A stretch of DNA of 64,000 bases, taken from Lelliottia sp. WAP21 (GTDB lineage Bacteria; Pseudomonadota; Gammaproteobacteria; Enterobacterales; Enterobacteriaceae). The translations under genes and the position numbers were made by a program. Below, piece after piece: positions 9,263 through 18,556 of the stretch (the stretch's first letter is position 1; the number at the start of each line of letters is the position of its first letter). The notes beneath the pieces are model-generated. The model worked only from the letters and a program-made list of their open reading frames with translations, had not been told where the DNA came from and made no database searches. The stretch covers positions 62,001-126,000 of the forward strand of contig NZ_JAIWPG020000012.1 of assembly GCF_020532665.2 (NCBI RefSeq), read 5' to 3'.

Positions 9263-9313
9263 GGAACCCCTGGCAAAATATCAGCGCAGTATTGCCCGAC
9301 GTTACGTCGATGT

Positions 9314-10168
9314 CTACTCCGCCAGCTCAACCACTTTGTTGTCGATCAGACGCGCCTGACCCAGCCATGCTGCCACCAGGATGACCGCACGTTTGCTGGC
9401 CTCGGTGAAGGGCAGAAGCGTATCGGCATCGCGAATTTGCACGTCATCGGAACGGAAGCCTTTATCGTTCAACGCCTGCTCGGCAAGGGCAACGATCTCT
9501 TCAGGCGTTAACTCTTTCGCCTTAAGCTGTTCTGCCATGGCGTTCATGACTTTGCTTAAGCCCGGGGCAATTTTGCGCTGTTCCGCGGTGAGGTAGCCAT
9601 TACGGGAGCTCAATGCCAGACCGTCTTTTGCGCGCACGATCGGCACGCCGACAATCTCAATGTCGTAACCCATATCGGCAACCATTTTGCGGATGAGCGC
9701 CAGCTGCTGGTAATCCTTCTCGCCAAAGCAGGCGATATCGGGCTGCACCAGATTAAACAGCTTACTGACGATGGTCGAGACGCCACGGAAGTGACCCGGA
9801 CGACTTGCCCCCTCCAGCATGGTCGATATGCCTGGGACATCGACGTAGGTTGCCTCTTCGGTGCCTTGTGGATAAATATCCTCGGGGGCCGGAGAGAAAA
9901 CAAAATCGACGTGGCGTTTGTTCAGCTTCTCGCAATCTTCCTGCAAAGTACGCGGGTAACGCGCCAGATCGTCTGCCCGGTCAAACTGCATCGGGTTGAC
10001 GAAAATAGTCACCACGACCACATCAGCGCGGGCCCTGGCTTCGTCGACCAGTTTCATATGGCCGTCATGCAAATTGCCCATGGTAGGAACAAGGGCAATA
10101 CGTTTTCCTTCCAGTCGCAGGCGACGGATATGCTGACGTAGCAGCGGGAGGGTTTCAATGATTAGCAC
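9314..10168 (-). CDS. panC: Pantothenate synthetase (pantoate-beta-alanine ligase)
   Basis: ATP-dependent joining of pantoate and beta-alanine to pantothenate in the cytoplasm. The 284 residues have the nucleotidyl-transferase motif [10 protein letters not shown] at about 28-37, the FVNPMQF segment at about 57-63 and the KMSKS-like SSRNGYL further on. It lies 11 bp downstream of panB, so the two are co-transcribed. Confidence 0.97.
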   Translation of the reverse strand: MLIIETLPLLRQHIRRLRLEGKRIALVPTMGNLHDGHMKLVDEARARADVVVVTIFVNPMQFDRADDLARYPRTLQEDCEKLNKRHVDFVFSPAPEDIYPQGTEEATYVDVPGISTMLEGASRPGHFRGVSTIVSKLFNLVQPDIACFGEKDYQQLALIRKMVADMGYDIEIVGVPIVRAKDGLALSSRNGYLTAEQRKIAPGLSKVMNAMAEQLKAKELTPEEIVALAEQALNDKGFRSDDVQIRDADTLLPFTEASKRAVILVAAWLGQARLIDNKVVELAE

Positions 10169-10179
10169 ACCTGAACTCC

Positions 10180-10971
10180 TTAATGGAAACTGTGTTCTTC
10201 ACCCGGGTAAACACCGGATTCAACCTCGGCAATATACTGCCTGACCGCCGCGCGCATGTCGCCCGCAGTACTGAGGAAATTCTTCGCGAATTTCGGAATG
10301 TGGCCGCCGGTAATGCCGAACGCATCGTGCATCACCAGAATCTGACCATCGGTCACATTGCCTGCGCCAATCCCGATGACCGGAATAGAGAGTGCCTCGG
10401 TGATACGTTTTGCCAGCGCCACCGGAACGCACTCGAGAACCAGCAGTTGTGCCCCGGCGGCTTCCAGCGCCAGCGCATCGTCCAGCAGAAGCTGTCCGGC
10501 ATCGCCACGGCCCTGAACCTTATAACCACCGAAGATATTGACCGACTGCGGGGTCAGGCCCAGATGACCACACACGGGAACGGCACGCTCAGTCAGCATT
10601 TTTACCGTGTCCACAAGCCAGGCACCGCCCTCGATTTTGACCATATTTGCACCCGCACGCATGACGGTGGCCGCGTTTTCAAACGCCTGTTCGGGGGTGG
10701 CATAGGCCATGAAGGGCAGGTCGGAAAGCAAAAGACACTGGGGAGCGCCGCGGCGGACTGCGCGCGTGTGGTAGGCAATATCCTCTACCGTCACGGGCAG
10801 CGTAGAATCATGTCCCTGTACCGTCATCCCTAACGAATCACCCACCAGCATCACGTTGATGCCTTCCTCGGCAAACAATTTGGCGAAGCTGTAGTCATAT
10901 GCCGTGATGGTGGCAAAGCGTTTCTTTTCCTGTTTGCATTTCTGCAGCAAGGAGACAGTGGTTGGTTTCAT
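10180..10971 (-). CDS. panB: 3-methyl-2-oxobutanoate hydroxymethyltransferase
   Basis: First committed step of pantothenate synthesis: transfers a hydroxymethyl group from 5,10-methylene-THF to ketoisovalerate to give ketopantoate. The start is the ATG at 10971 (MKPTTVSLL) with AGGAAAC upstream; it gives 263 residues, one fewer than E. coli. The frame is open 29 codons further but unconserved there. Metal-binding residues occur in LVGDSLGM and KIEGG. It is first gene of the panB-panC-panD transcription unit. Confidence 0.97.
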   Translation of the reverse strand: MKPTTVSLLQKCKQEKKRFATITAYDYSFAKLFAEEGINVMLVGDSLGMTVQGHDSTLPVTVEDIAYHTRAVRRGAPQCLLLSDLPFMAYATPEQAFENAATVMRAGANMVKIEGGAWLVDTVKMLTERAVPVCGHLGLTPQSVNIFGGYKVQGRGDAGQLLLDDALALEAAGAQLLVLECVPVALAKRITEALSIPVIGIGAGNVTDGQILVMHDAFGITGGHIPKFAKNFLSTAGDMRAAVRQYIAEVESGVYPGEEHSFH

Positions 10972-11091
10972 AATGTTTCCTGATGGCCAAAACGAATCTT
11001 TGCGCATTCTAACAGTAACATTCGGGGGAACAATGATTTTAGGCAGCCGATTAATCACAAACTATTAATGATGTTTCGGCGCGTCAGAGGA

Positions 11092-11571
11092 TTACCAGAG
11101 GGCAGGTTTTTCGGCGTTAAGGTGCTGCAATACAGCCTGGAGAGATTCACCGGTCGGGAAGGTCAACTGAGGGGCAATTTCAATCAGCGGCCAGAGCATA
11201 AAACCGCGATTTTTCATATCGTAGTGGGGAACCGTCAGGCGCTCAGTGTGAATGATGGCGTCACCAAACAGCATGATATCGAGATCGAGCGTACGGGGTC
11301 CCCAACGCTCGGCTTTGCGTTCCCGCCCTTGTTGCAGCTCAATGCGCTGGGTATTATCCAGCAGCGATTCAGCATCAAGCGCGGTTTCAAGCGCTACGGC
11401 GGCATTCAGGTAATCAGGCTGATCCTGAGGGCCAAGCGGCGGGGTGCGATAGAACGCAGACACCGCCACCATGCGGCTTTGTGGGATTTCCGCAAGCGCC
11501 TGAAGAGCAGCATTCACCTGCTCCAGCGGAGCAGATAAATTGCTGCCTATGGCGATATACGCCAGGGTCAT
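11092..11571 (-). CDS. folK: HPPK: 6-hydroxymethyl-7,8-dihydropterin pyrophosphokinase
   Basis: Folate pathway kinase that transfers pyrophosphate from ATP to 6-hydroxymethyl-dihydropterin. It has 159 residues, the usual length. The signature [14 protein letters not shown], with the two magnesium-binding aspartates, is near residues 88-101. The start overlaps the pcnB stop by four bases, so it is coupled to pcnB. It is the last gene of the sfsA-to-folK strand group. Confidence 0.97.
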   Translation of the reverse strand: MTLAYIAIGSNLSAPLEQVNAALQALAEIPQSRMVAVSAFYRTPPLGPQDQPDYLNAAVALETALDAESLLDNTQRIELQQGRERKAERWGPRTLDLDIMLFGDAIIHTERLTVPHYDMKNRGFMLWPLIEIAPQLTFPTGESLQAVLQHLNAEKPALW

Positions 11572-12965
11572 GCAGACCCTTCGCGACGCGGCGCGCGTTT
11601 GCGCGGTCGGCGATGGCGACGACGCTGCTCAGGCTCGTCATCCAGATTGGTCAGCATGCCTTTTTGTTCCGGCGGTGCAGAGACCTGGAATTCACCCCAC
11701 CACGTCACCAGCTTTTGCAGCTCCTGGTTGTTTTCAACCTCGGCGCGCAGGGCCAGCAGATCGTAGGCAGCACGGAATTTCGGATGCTCCATCAGCTTCC
11801 AGGCACGTTTACCCTGACGACGGGACATACGCAGCTGGAGCTGCCAGATGTCACGTACCAGTGAAGTAATGCGTTTAGGAATCGCCAGCGTACGGCAGGC
11901 TTCATCCAGCACGTCATTAGCGGCCAGTGCAAATGCATCGTAATAGGCCAGCCCGCTTTCCTGAGCGATCTTTTCTGCGGTTTCCAGTAACGGGTACCAG
12001 AACATCGCGGCAAAGAGGAATGCCGGGTTAACGCGCATATCGTTATGAATGCGGTTATCCGTGTTTTTAAACACCTGGGCGATCATGCGCTCCATCGGGC
12101 TATCACCGCTTTCGGTGAAATAGCGCACGATAGTCGGGAACAGCGGCTGGAACAGGCTGTATTCACGCAGCAGTTTATAGGTTTCATACGCATAGCCGGC
12201 CTGCAGCAGCTTCAGCGCTTCTTCAAACAGACGTGCCGGTGGCACATCGTTGATCAGCGTTGCCAGGCGCGGAATCGGCTCAGCCGTTTCCGGGCTGATT
12301 TTCATGTTCAGCTTGGCGGCAAAACGCACGGCACGCAGCATGCGAACGGGATCTTCACGGTAGCGCGTTTCCGGATTACCAATCAGGCGAATCACGCCGT
12401 CTTTTAAATCCTGTACGCCGCCAACGTAATCGCGCACGGCAAAATCAGCCACGCTGTAATAGAGGCTGTTAATGGTGAAGTCGCGACGTTGGGCATCTTC
12501 TTCGATGGAGCCAAAAATGTTATCACGCAGCAGCATGCCGTTCTGGCCGCGCTGAGAGGTGGTGCGATCCGTCGGGCTGCCTTCGTGATGACCACGGAAG
12601 GTAGCGACTTCAATAATTTCCGGCCCAAACATGACGTGGGCGAGACGGAATCGACGGCCTACCAGACGGCAGTTGCGGAATAATTTACGCACCTGCTCAG
12701 GCGTTGCGCTGGTCGTTACGTCAAAATCTTTCGGTTTTTTGCCGAGCAGTAAATCGCGAACGCCGCCGCCCACGAGATACGCCTCGTAGCCTGCTTTATT
12801 CAGACGATAGAGCACCTTGAGCGCATTTTCACTGATATCTTTGCGGGAAATAGTGTGCTGCTCACGCGGGATCACCGACATACGGGATTGCGCAATAGCG
12901 TCATTCGCCATGCTCTCTTCGCGGCTTAGCACCTTACGGCAAAAATTAGCGACTCGGGTAAAAAT
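11568..12965 (-). CDS. pcnB: Poly(A) polymerase I, AUU start
   Basis: Adds 3' poly(A) tails to RNA and so marks it for decay; it also controls ColE1-type plasmid copy number. Reading upstream of a GTG at 12932 the frame continues as [17 protein letters not shown] to an ATT at 12963-12965. E. coli pcnB is known to start at this AUU, and here it yields exactly 465 residues, the E. coli length. The nucleotidyl-transferase motif GGGVRD is at 66-71 and the catalytic DFD at 80-82. The C-terminal tail is very basic ([14 protein letters not shown]). The weak start codon is expected to keep expression low. Confidence 0.95.
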   Translation of the reverse strand: MFTRVANFCRKVLSREESMANDAIAQSRMSVIPREQHTISRKDISENALKVLYRLNKAGYEAYLVGGGVRDLLLGKKPKDFDVTTSATPEQVRKLFRNCRLVGRRFRLAHVMFGPEIIEVATFRGHHEGSPTDRTTSQRGQNGMLLRDNIFGSIEEDAQRRDFTINSLYYSVADFAVRDYVGGVQDLKDGVIRLIGNPETRYREDPVRMLRAVRFAAKLNMKISPETAEPIPRLATLINDVPPARLFEEALKLLQAGYAYETYKLLREYSLFQPLFPTIVRYFTESGDSPMERMIAQVFKNTDNRIHNDMRVNPAFLFAAMFWYPLLETAEKIAQESGLAYYDAFALAANDVLDEACRTLAIPKRITSLVRDIWQLQLRMSRRQGKRAWKLMEHPKFRAAYDLLALRAEVENNQELQKLVTWWGEFQVSAPPEQKGMLTNLDDEPEQRRRHRRPRKRAPRREGSA

Positions 12966-13016
12966 GGTACACCTCGTAGTGTGTTTTATTTATCAGGACA
13001 AAAAAATAGCGGCTAA

Positions 13017-13907
13017 TCATAGCTCAGCGCAACGCGTTTGAGAATGCTGGATTTTAGGCACCTTCTGGAGCGTCCAGTGGGTGACGGCCATTTTCAGCAA
13101 TTCGTCCGTGCGCAAATCCTGCCATTCGTTCGTTACATTTTGGTTGAGAAATCGCAAAGCGTCGATTAAAACCGGGCGCGGATCGCCGTGGGGCAACGCC
13201 GGCGCGTGGTTTTGTTTCGAAAGCTTGTTTCCCTGTGCGTTCACCGCCAGCGGCAGATGAATATACTCCGGGACGTCCCAGCCAAATTGCTGGTACAGGG
13301 AAATCTGGCGAACGGTAGGCTCAATTAAATCTGCGCCGCGAACAATTTCCGTCACGCCCTGAAAATGATCGTCGACCACCACCGCCAGGTTATAGGCAAA
13401 TAAACCATCCCGACGATGAATAATAAAGTCTTCTCGTGCCAGACGTTCATCCGCCTGGATATCACCCAGCAGCAGATCGCGAAAATGCGTCACCGGGTTG
13501 TGTTGCTTCAGACGAATTGCGGCATTGTCAGCGCCGTTATTCAGCGTACGACAGTGACCGTCGTAAACGCCCCCTACACGTTGAATGCGCGCGCGGGTAC
13601 AGGTGCAGTAATAGGACAGCTTATGCTGATAAAGCCAGGCCAGTCTTTCACGATAAGCATCGTGACGCTGAGATTGCCAAAGCACGTCACCGTCCCATTG
13701 AAGGCCGTAATGTTCCAGCTGACGCAAAATGGTGTTTGCCGCACCGGGAACTTCACGGGGTGGATCGATATCTTCGATACGGACACGCCAGATGCCTTGA
13801 CGGGCACGGGCTTGCAGGTAGCTGCCCAGCGCGGCAACTAATGAGCCGAAGTGCAATTCACCGGAAGGGGATGGCGCAAAGCGCCCAATATAGTGTGAGT
13901 CAGACAT
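13017..13907 (-). CDS. gluQ: Glutamyl-Q tRNA(Asp) synthetase
   Basis: Paralogue of the glutamyl-tRNA synthetase catalytic domain that attaches glutamate to queuosine in the anticodon of tRNA-Asp. It has 296 residues with the HIGH-like HFGS at 19-22 and a zinc site CTC (101-103), Tyr115 and Cys119. A KLSKQ loop replaces KMSKS. There is no anticodon-binding domain, as expected. The C-terminal 40 residues differ more from E. coli than the rest. It sits 64 bp downstream of dksA with a hairpin between. Confidence 0.95.
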   Translation of the reverse strand: MSDSHYIGRFAPSPSGELHFGSLVAALGSYLQARARQGIWRVRIEDIDPPREVPGAANTILRQLEHYGLQWDGDVLWQSQRHDAYRERLAWLYQHKLSYYCTCTRARIQRVGGVYDGHCRTLNNGADNAAIRLKQHNPVTHFRDLLLGDIQADERLAREDFIIHRRDGLFAYNLAVVVDDHFQGVTEIVRGADLIEPTVRQISLYQQFGWDVPEYIHLPLAVNAQGNKLSKQNHAPALPHGDPRPVLIDALRFLNQNVTNEWQDLRTDELLKMAVTHWTLQKVPKIQHSQTRCAEL

Positions 13908-13915
13908 ATCAACAG

Positions 13916-13945
13916 TAATAAGGCGGGAGCAACTCCCGCCTTTTT
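13916..13945 (-). terminator. Hairpin between dksA and gluQ
   Basis: AAGGCGGGAG / CTCCCGCCTT is a 10-bp perfect stem (13920-13942) with loop CAA. On the minus strand it is followed by ATTACTG, a poor U-run, so it may attenuate rather than stop transcription into gluQ. Confidence 0.65.
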
Positions 13946-13971
13946 AAATAAGCGTCATGACAGGACTGGAA

Positions 13972-14427
13972 TTAACCAGCCATCTGTTTTTCGCGGATTT
14001 CAGCCAGCGTTTTACAGTCGATGCACAGATCGGCAGTCGGACGCGCTTCGAGGCGACGAATACCAATTTCTACACCGCATGATTCGCAGAAACCGAAATC
14101 TTCGTCTTCAACTTTTTTCAGCGTTTTCTCGATCTTTTTAATCAGCTTGCGTTCGCGGTCACGGTTACGCAGCTCGAGGCTGAACTCTTCTTCCTGAGCG
14201 GCACGGTCGACCGGATCCGGGAAGTTTGCAGCTTCGTCCTGCATATGAGTAACGGTGCGATCCACTTCATCCCTAAGTTGATTACGCCATGCTTCAAGAA
14301 TACGCTTGAAGTGAGACAGCTGGGCTTCGTTCATATACTCTTCGCCCGGCTTCTCTTGGTATGGCTCCACCCCAGCGATGGCGAGAATACTCAGGGACGA
14401 TGTTTTACGGTTTTGCCCTTCTTGCAT
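13972..14427 (-). CDS. dksA: RNA polymerase-binding transcription factor DksA
   Basis: Binds in the RNA polymerase secondary channel and works with ppGpp in the stringent response. The ATG at 14427 ([10 protein letters not shown]) gives 151 residues as in E. coli; six extra upstream codons are ignored. The coiled-coil tip aspartates are Asp71 and Asp74 in DPVDRAAQ. The zinc finger cysteines are 114, 117, 135 and 138. All functional residues are present. It lies downstream of sfsA. Confidence 0.98.
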   Translation of the reverse strand: MQEGQNRKTSSLSILAIAGVEPYQEKPGEEYMNEAQLSHFKRILEAWRNQLRDEVDRTVTHMQDEAANFPDPVDRAAQEEEFSLELRNRDRERKLIKKIEKTLKKVEDEDFGFCESCGVEIGIRRLEARPTADLCIDCKTLAEIREKQMAG

Positions 14428-14486
14428 GTTGCTTCTCCTTAACACGCACTATCGATCCCCGTGTTGGGGGAAAAATCAGGTCGCTA

Positions 14487-14515
14487 TAAATAGCAGATGC
14501 TTTTCCGTAAGGCAA
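14487..14515 (-). promoter_or_regulatory. Likely dksA promoter
   Basis: On the minus strand TTGCCT (14515-14510) and TATTTA (14492-14487) are spaced 17 bp, about 60 bp upstream of the dksA start. It is a reasonable sigma-70 match, inferred from sequence only. Confidence 0.45.
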
Positions 14516-14603
14516 TTATCTAAACGTAACACTTGACAAGCCTGTGAGGAAAAGCGTATTTGCGCACGCGGCCAGAACACCAATTAATCAATCGTCTACC
14601 CTC

Positions 14604-15308
14604 TTATAACACAACGGGAAGAGCCGATCTCAGAGTCATACTTTCGGCAGAAAGTTCCGCTTTCCAGGCGAAAACCTCTACCCCCTGCTTTTGTGCCTCA
14701 TGCAACAATTGTGCGTATTTCGGGTCAATGTGGCGAGCGGGCGAAAAACGTTCAATGGCTGAATGCAATACGGCAAATAACAGCACGGCGCGTTTACCCG
14801 CCGCCGCAACGCTGATTAACTCTCGCAAATGCTTTTGGCCGCGTAGCGTTACCGCATCTGGAAAGTAGCCCTTTTCTTGTTCCGCCAACGTCACTGATTT
14901 GACTTCAATATAGCACTCAGGACGGTCCTCCGCCTGTAACATGAAATCAATTCTGCTCCCTTCATCGCCGTATTTCACTTCGCCTTTCATCGCGGTGTAT
15001 CCCATAAGCTCAGGCAGTCGATTGTCGGTGAGCGCTTCTTTCACCAGCATGTTAGCGCGCAGGGTGTTTACACAAATAAACGCCCCTTGCTGGGTCTGGG
15101 TGATCTCCCAGGTATGGGCGTATTTTCGTTTCGTATTGCTGGAGGTGGAGTACCAGACGGTATCACCCGGCGTCGCGCATCCGGTCATGGCGCCAGTGTT
15201 AGGGCAGTGTAGGGTCAGCGTTTCTCCGGCAGGGGTGACCACGTCAGCGAGAAAACGCTTATACCGCTGAATCAGAATCGCGGGCTGTAGCGCGGGGGTA
15301 AACTTCAT
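14604..15308 (-). CDS. sfsA: SfsA, sugar fermentation stimulation protein
   Basis: Conserved DNA-binding or nuclease-like protein first linked to maltose metabolism; its molecular role is not settled. The ATG at 15308 (MKFTPALQP) gives 234 residues, the E. coli length. Motifs include [16 protein letters not shown] and an RIDFMLQ...YIEVKSVTL segment that resembles a PD-(D/E)XK nuclease core. It lies 13 bp downstream of thpR and upstream of dksA. Confidence 0.93.
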   Translation of the reverse strand: MKFTPALQPAILIQRYKRFLADVVTPAGETLTLHCPNTGAMTGCATPGDTVWYSTSSNTKRKYAHTWEITQTQQGAFICVNTLRANMLVKEALTDNRLPELMGYTAMKGEVKYGDEGSRIDFMLQAEDRPECYIEVKSVTLAEQEKGYFPDAVTLRGQKHLRELISVAAAGKRAVLLFAVLHSAIERFSPARHIDPKYAQLLHEAQKQGVEVFAWKAELSAESMTLRSALPVVL

Positions 15309-15321
15309 GGGTATTCCTTGT

Positions 15322-15852
15322 TTATTCGTTAAGCGTCCAGCGCTGAAGCGGGAGATAGCGTGTGCGTCCCTGTCCTGAGACGGATTCATACAGCACGAAC
15401 TCCGTCACCGGAAACGACCAGCTAAAACCGGGCGGTGGAATCGCTACCGCGTGGCTGGCATTGCGCAGCAGGGTGATATGCGGATGGAAGGGCTGTGGAC
15501 TTTGATAACAGCCGCTTCGCGCCGCCTGAGCACGCAGCAGATTTGCCAGTTGCAGCAACCCCCGGGGCGGCTGACGCGTTCCCAGCCAGACCACACGTGA
15601 ACGCAGCCAGTGGCCGGCATCGTCAAGATGCAGCGTAAAACCCGGCTGGCGAATACGACCCGCCATCGCTGCCAGCGCGCGCTGTTTATCGGCGCTCACG
15701 TCGCCTAAAAAAGCCAGCGTCAGATGCAGGCTGGCCGCCGCAACCGGTCGACCCGCTTCAGGGGGGAAATGCCCGGCACGCCAGCGAACGATCTGCCGCG
15801 GGAGAGGGGCGGGGATTTCAATGGCAAAAAACAGCCGTTTCGACTCAGACAT
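15322..15852 (-). CDS. thpR: RNA 2',3'-cyclic phosphodiesterase (2H superfamily)
   Basis: Also called LigT. Hydrolyses RNA 2',3'-cyclic phosphates and shows 2'-5' RNA ligase activity in vitro. The 176 residues carry the two 2H motifs HLTL (His43, Thr45) and HITL (His125, Thr127). It is divergent from hrpB, with 73 bp between starts, and leads the minus-strand group ending at folK. Confidence 0.94.
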   Translation of the reverse strand: MSESKRLFFAIEIPAPLPRQIVRWRAGHFPPEAGRPVAAASLHLTLAFLGDVSADKQRALAAMAGRIRQPGFTLHLDDAGHWLRSRVVWLGTRQPPRGLLQLANLLRAQAARSGCYQSPQPFHPHITLLRNASHAVAIPPPGFSWSFPVTEFVLYESVSGQGRTRYLPLQRWTLNE

Positions 15853-15925
15853 AAGGGGGACTCGGTAATGATATGGCGCGATGCTACAATGTACGCCGAC
15901 GAATGTTAACCCTCTGGAGTTGTTA

Positions 15926-18355
15926 GTGTCCTCATTGCCGGTCGCCGCCGTACTGCCTGAGCTACTCGCCGCCTTACAACACGCCCCCCAGGTTTTGCTT
16001 AACGCCCCTACGGGCGCGGGGAAATCGACCTGGCTGCCGTTGCAGATCCTGAAAGCGGGCAGCGTTCCGGGAAAAATTATCTTGCTTGAACCGCGCAGGC
16101 TGGCAGCGCGTAACGTGGCTCAGCGGCTTGCCGAATTACTTAACGAAAAACCGGGTGAGACCGTGGGTTACCGCATGCGCGCCGAAACCTGCATAGGCCC
16201 TGGCACGCGTCTGGAGGTGGTAACCGAAGGGATACTCACCCGAATGCTGCAAAACGATCCTGAGCTGAGCGGCGTTGGTCTGGTGATTCTGGATGAATTT
16301 CATGAACGCAGCCTGCAGGCCGATCTGGCGCTGGCGCTGTTACTGGATGTCCAGCAGGGGTTGCGAGACGATTTGACGTTACTCATCATGTCCGCCACCC
16401 TGGACAATGCTCGCCTTAAGCAACGTCTGCCCGATGCGCCAGTCATCACCTCCGAAGGTCGGGCTTATCCGGTTGAACGTCGCTATCAGCCGCTCTCCAC
16501 CCAGCACCGCTTTGATGAAGCTGTCGCCATTGCCGCGGCTGAATTGCTGCGCCACGAATCCGGTTCCATGCTCCTTTTTTTACCGGGTGTCGGTGAGATT
16601 CAGCGCGTTCAGGAGCAGCTTTCGGGACGAACGGGGACCGATGTGATCCTCTGTCCGCTGTATGGCGCGCTGCCGTTGAGCGAACAGCGAAAGGCGATCC
16701 TGCCTGCGCCTGCGGGGCAGCGAAAAGTGGTGCTGGCGACAAACATAGCTGAAACCAGCCTGACCATTGAAGGCATCCGGCTGGTGGTGGATACCGCGCA
16801 GGAGCGGGTGGCGAATTACGATCCGCGCACTGGCTTAACCAAATTACTCACCCAGCGTACCAGTCTGGCGTCGATGACGCAGCGTGCGGGCCGTGCGGGT
16901 CGACTGGAGCCTGGAATATGTCTGCACTTAATCAGCGCTGAGCAGGCCGAACGTGCCACGGCGCAGACGCCGCCTGAGATCTTACAAAGCGATCTCTCAG
17001 GCCTGGTCATGGAGTTGCTACAGTGGGGCTGCCCGGAACCCGATCGGCTGACCTGGCTTGATACGCCTCCTGCCGTCAACCTGGCTGCCGCCCGTCAGTT
17101 ATTGACCCAGCTTGGTGCGCTGGAGGCAGGCCGTTTGTCGTTAAAAGGACAGAAAATGGCGGCGCTGGGCAACGATCCCCGTCTGGCGGCGATGCTGGTG
17201 GCGGCCCGCAATGCGGACGAAATCGCGACGGCGGCGAAACTCGCCGCTATTCTGGAAGAGCCCCCGCGCACAGGCGCAAGCGATCTGGCAAACGCGTTTT
17301 CTCGTCATCAGCCCAACTGGCAGCAACGGGCAAAGCAACTTTGCCAGCGTCTTAAAAGCCACGGCGGCACGGCGGAGAGCACTGAAATACCGCGCTTATT
17401 AGCGCAGGCGTTCCCTGACCGCATCGCCCGTCGGCGGGGTCTGGACGGACGTTATCAACTGGCCAATGGAATGGGCGCGATGCTCGATCGGGAAGATGCC
17501 CTGACACGGCATGAATGGCTGATTGCGCCGCTGCTGTTGCAGGGAAATCAATCACCGGATGCCCGTATTTTGCAGGCGATAGCGGTGGATATTGATGCCC
17601 TGACGCGTGCCTGTCCGTCGCTGGTTGAACAGTCCGACACGATTGAATGGGATGAGGCACAAGGCACGCTCAAGGCGTTTCGTCGCAATCAGATTGGGCG
17701 GCTTACGCTCAGCGTAAGGCCTCTGGCAAAGCCGTCGGAGGAAGAACTGCATCAGGCCATCTTAAATGGCCTCCGCGACAAAGGGCTGGGCGCGCTAAAC
17801 TGGACGCCAGAGGCGGAGCAGTATCGCCTGCGTTTACATTGCGCCGCGCGTTGGCTGCCCCAGTTTGCCTGGCCGTCAGTCAGTGACGAAGCGCTTCTGG
17901 CTTCGCTTGAAGCGTGGTTGCTACCGCAAATGGCCGGTGTACACTCGCTTCGCGCCCTGAAAGCGCTCGATGTTAAGGCTGCGTTACAGAATTTACTGGA
18001 CTGGTCATTACGTCAACGTCTGGATAGTGAACTGCCCACGCATTACACTGTGCCGACCGGAAGCCGGATAGCGATTCGTTATCATGAAGATAACCCACCG
18101 GCGCTGGCGGTCCGCATGCAGGAAATGTTCGGCGAGGCGATAACGCCTTCCATCGCTGAAGGCCGCATTCCGCTGGTGCTGGAGCTGCTTTCCCCTGCGC
18201 ATCGTCCGTTACAAATCACCCGTGATTTAGGCGCATTCTGGGCGGGGAGCTACCGTGAGGTGCAAAAAGAGATGAAAGGGCGTTACCCGAAACACGTGTG
18301 GCCGGACGATCCGGCGAATACGGCGCCGACACGACGAACGAAAAAATACTCGTAA
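15926..18355 (+). CDS. hrpB: ATP-dependent helicase HrpB
   Basis: DEAH-box RNA helicase-like protein of unclear cellular role. I set the start at the GTG at 15926, with GGAG eight bases upstream, which gives 809 residues exactly as in E. coli. An upstream ATG at 15881 lacks support. Walker A APTGAGKST is at 27-35. It is followed by the DEFH box in LVILDEFHERS, motif III MSATLDN and motif VI QRAGRAGR. The C-terminal HrpB-specific region is complete. A possible -10 TACAAT lies near 15892. A repeat-plus-hairpin module follows the stop. Confidence 0.95.
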   Translation: MSSLPVAAVLPELLAALQHAPQVLLNAPTGAGKSTWLPLQILKAGSVPGKIILLEPRRLAARNVAQRLAELLNEKPGETVGYRMRAETCIGPGTRLEVVTEGILTRMLQNDPELSGVGLVILDEFHERSLQADLALALLLDVQQGLRDDLTLLIMSATLDNARLKQRLPDAPVITSEGRAYPVERRYQPLSTQHRFDEAVAIAAAELLRHESGSMLLFLPGVGEIQRVQEQLSGRTGTDVILCPLYGALPLSEQRKAILPAPAGQRKVVLATNIAETSLTIEGIRLVVDTAQERVANYDPRTGLTKLLTQRTSLASMTQRAGRAGRLEPGICLHLISAEQAERATAQTPPEILQSDLSGLVMELLQWGCPEPDRLTWLDTPPAVNLAAARQLLTQLGALEAGRLSLKGQKMAALGNDPRLAAMLVAARNADEIATAAKLAAILEEPPRTGASDLANAFSRHQPNWQQRAKQLCQRLKSHGGTAESTEIPRLLAQAFPDRIARRRGLDGRYQLANGMGAMLDREDALTRHEWLIAPLLLQGNQSPDARILQAIAVDIDALTRACPSLVEQSDTIEWDEAQGTLKAFRRNQIGRLTLSVRPLAKPSEEELHQAILNGLRDKGLGALNWTPEAEQYRLRLHCAARWLPQFAWPSVSDEALLASLEAWLLPQMAGVHSLRALKALDVKAALQNLLDWSLRQRLDSELPTHYTVPTGSRIAIRYHEDNPPALAVRMQEMFGEAITPSIAEGRIPLVLELLSPAHRPLQITRDLGAFWAGSYREVQKEMKGRYPKHVWPDDPANTAPTRRTKKYS

Positions 18356-18391
18356 GGGTGGCAGTGGATATGTGCGGGTTGGACGGTGCCG

Positions 18392-18475
18392 CCTGATGAC
18401 CTTACCCCGGCCCTCTCCCACAGGAAGAGGGCGAATACACGAAAGACTTTCCTGACAGGAAAGTTTTGCTGTTGA
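18392..18475 (+). repeat. Palindromic repeat plus terminator after hrpB
   Basis: CCCTCTCCC (18411-18419), ACA, GGAAGAGGG (18423-18431) is the repeat palindrome with one mismatch. It is followed 14 bases later by the hairpin ACTTTCCTG / CAGGAAAGT (18446-18464) and TTTGCT. The layout is the same as at the convergent junctions, but here between co-directional hrpB and mrcB. Confidence 0.8.
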
Positions 18476-18556
18476 TTTTGAGAGATTTCTTCTTCCGCCA
18501 CTGGGGGGAAGAAAAGAGAATCGGGCCCTTGCGGCTGAATGTTGCGGAGAGAAAGC

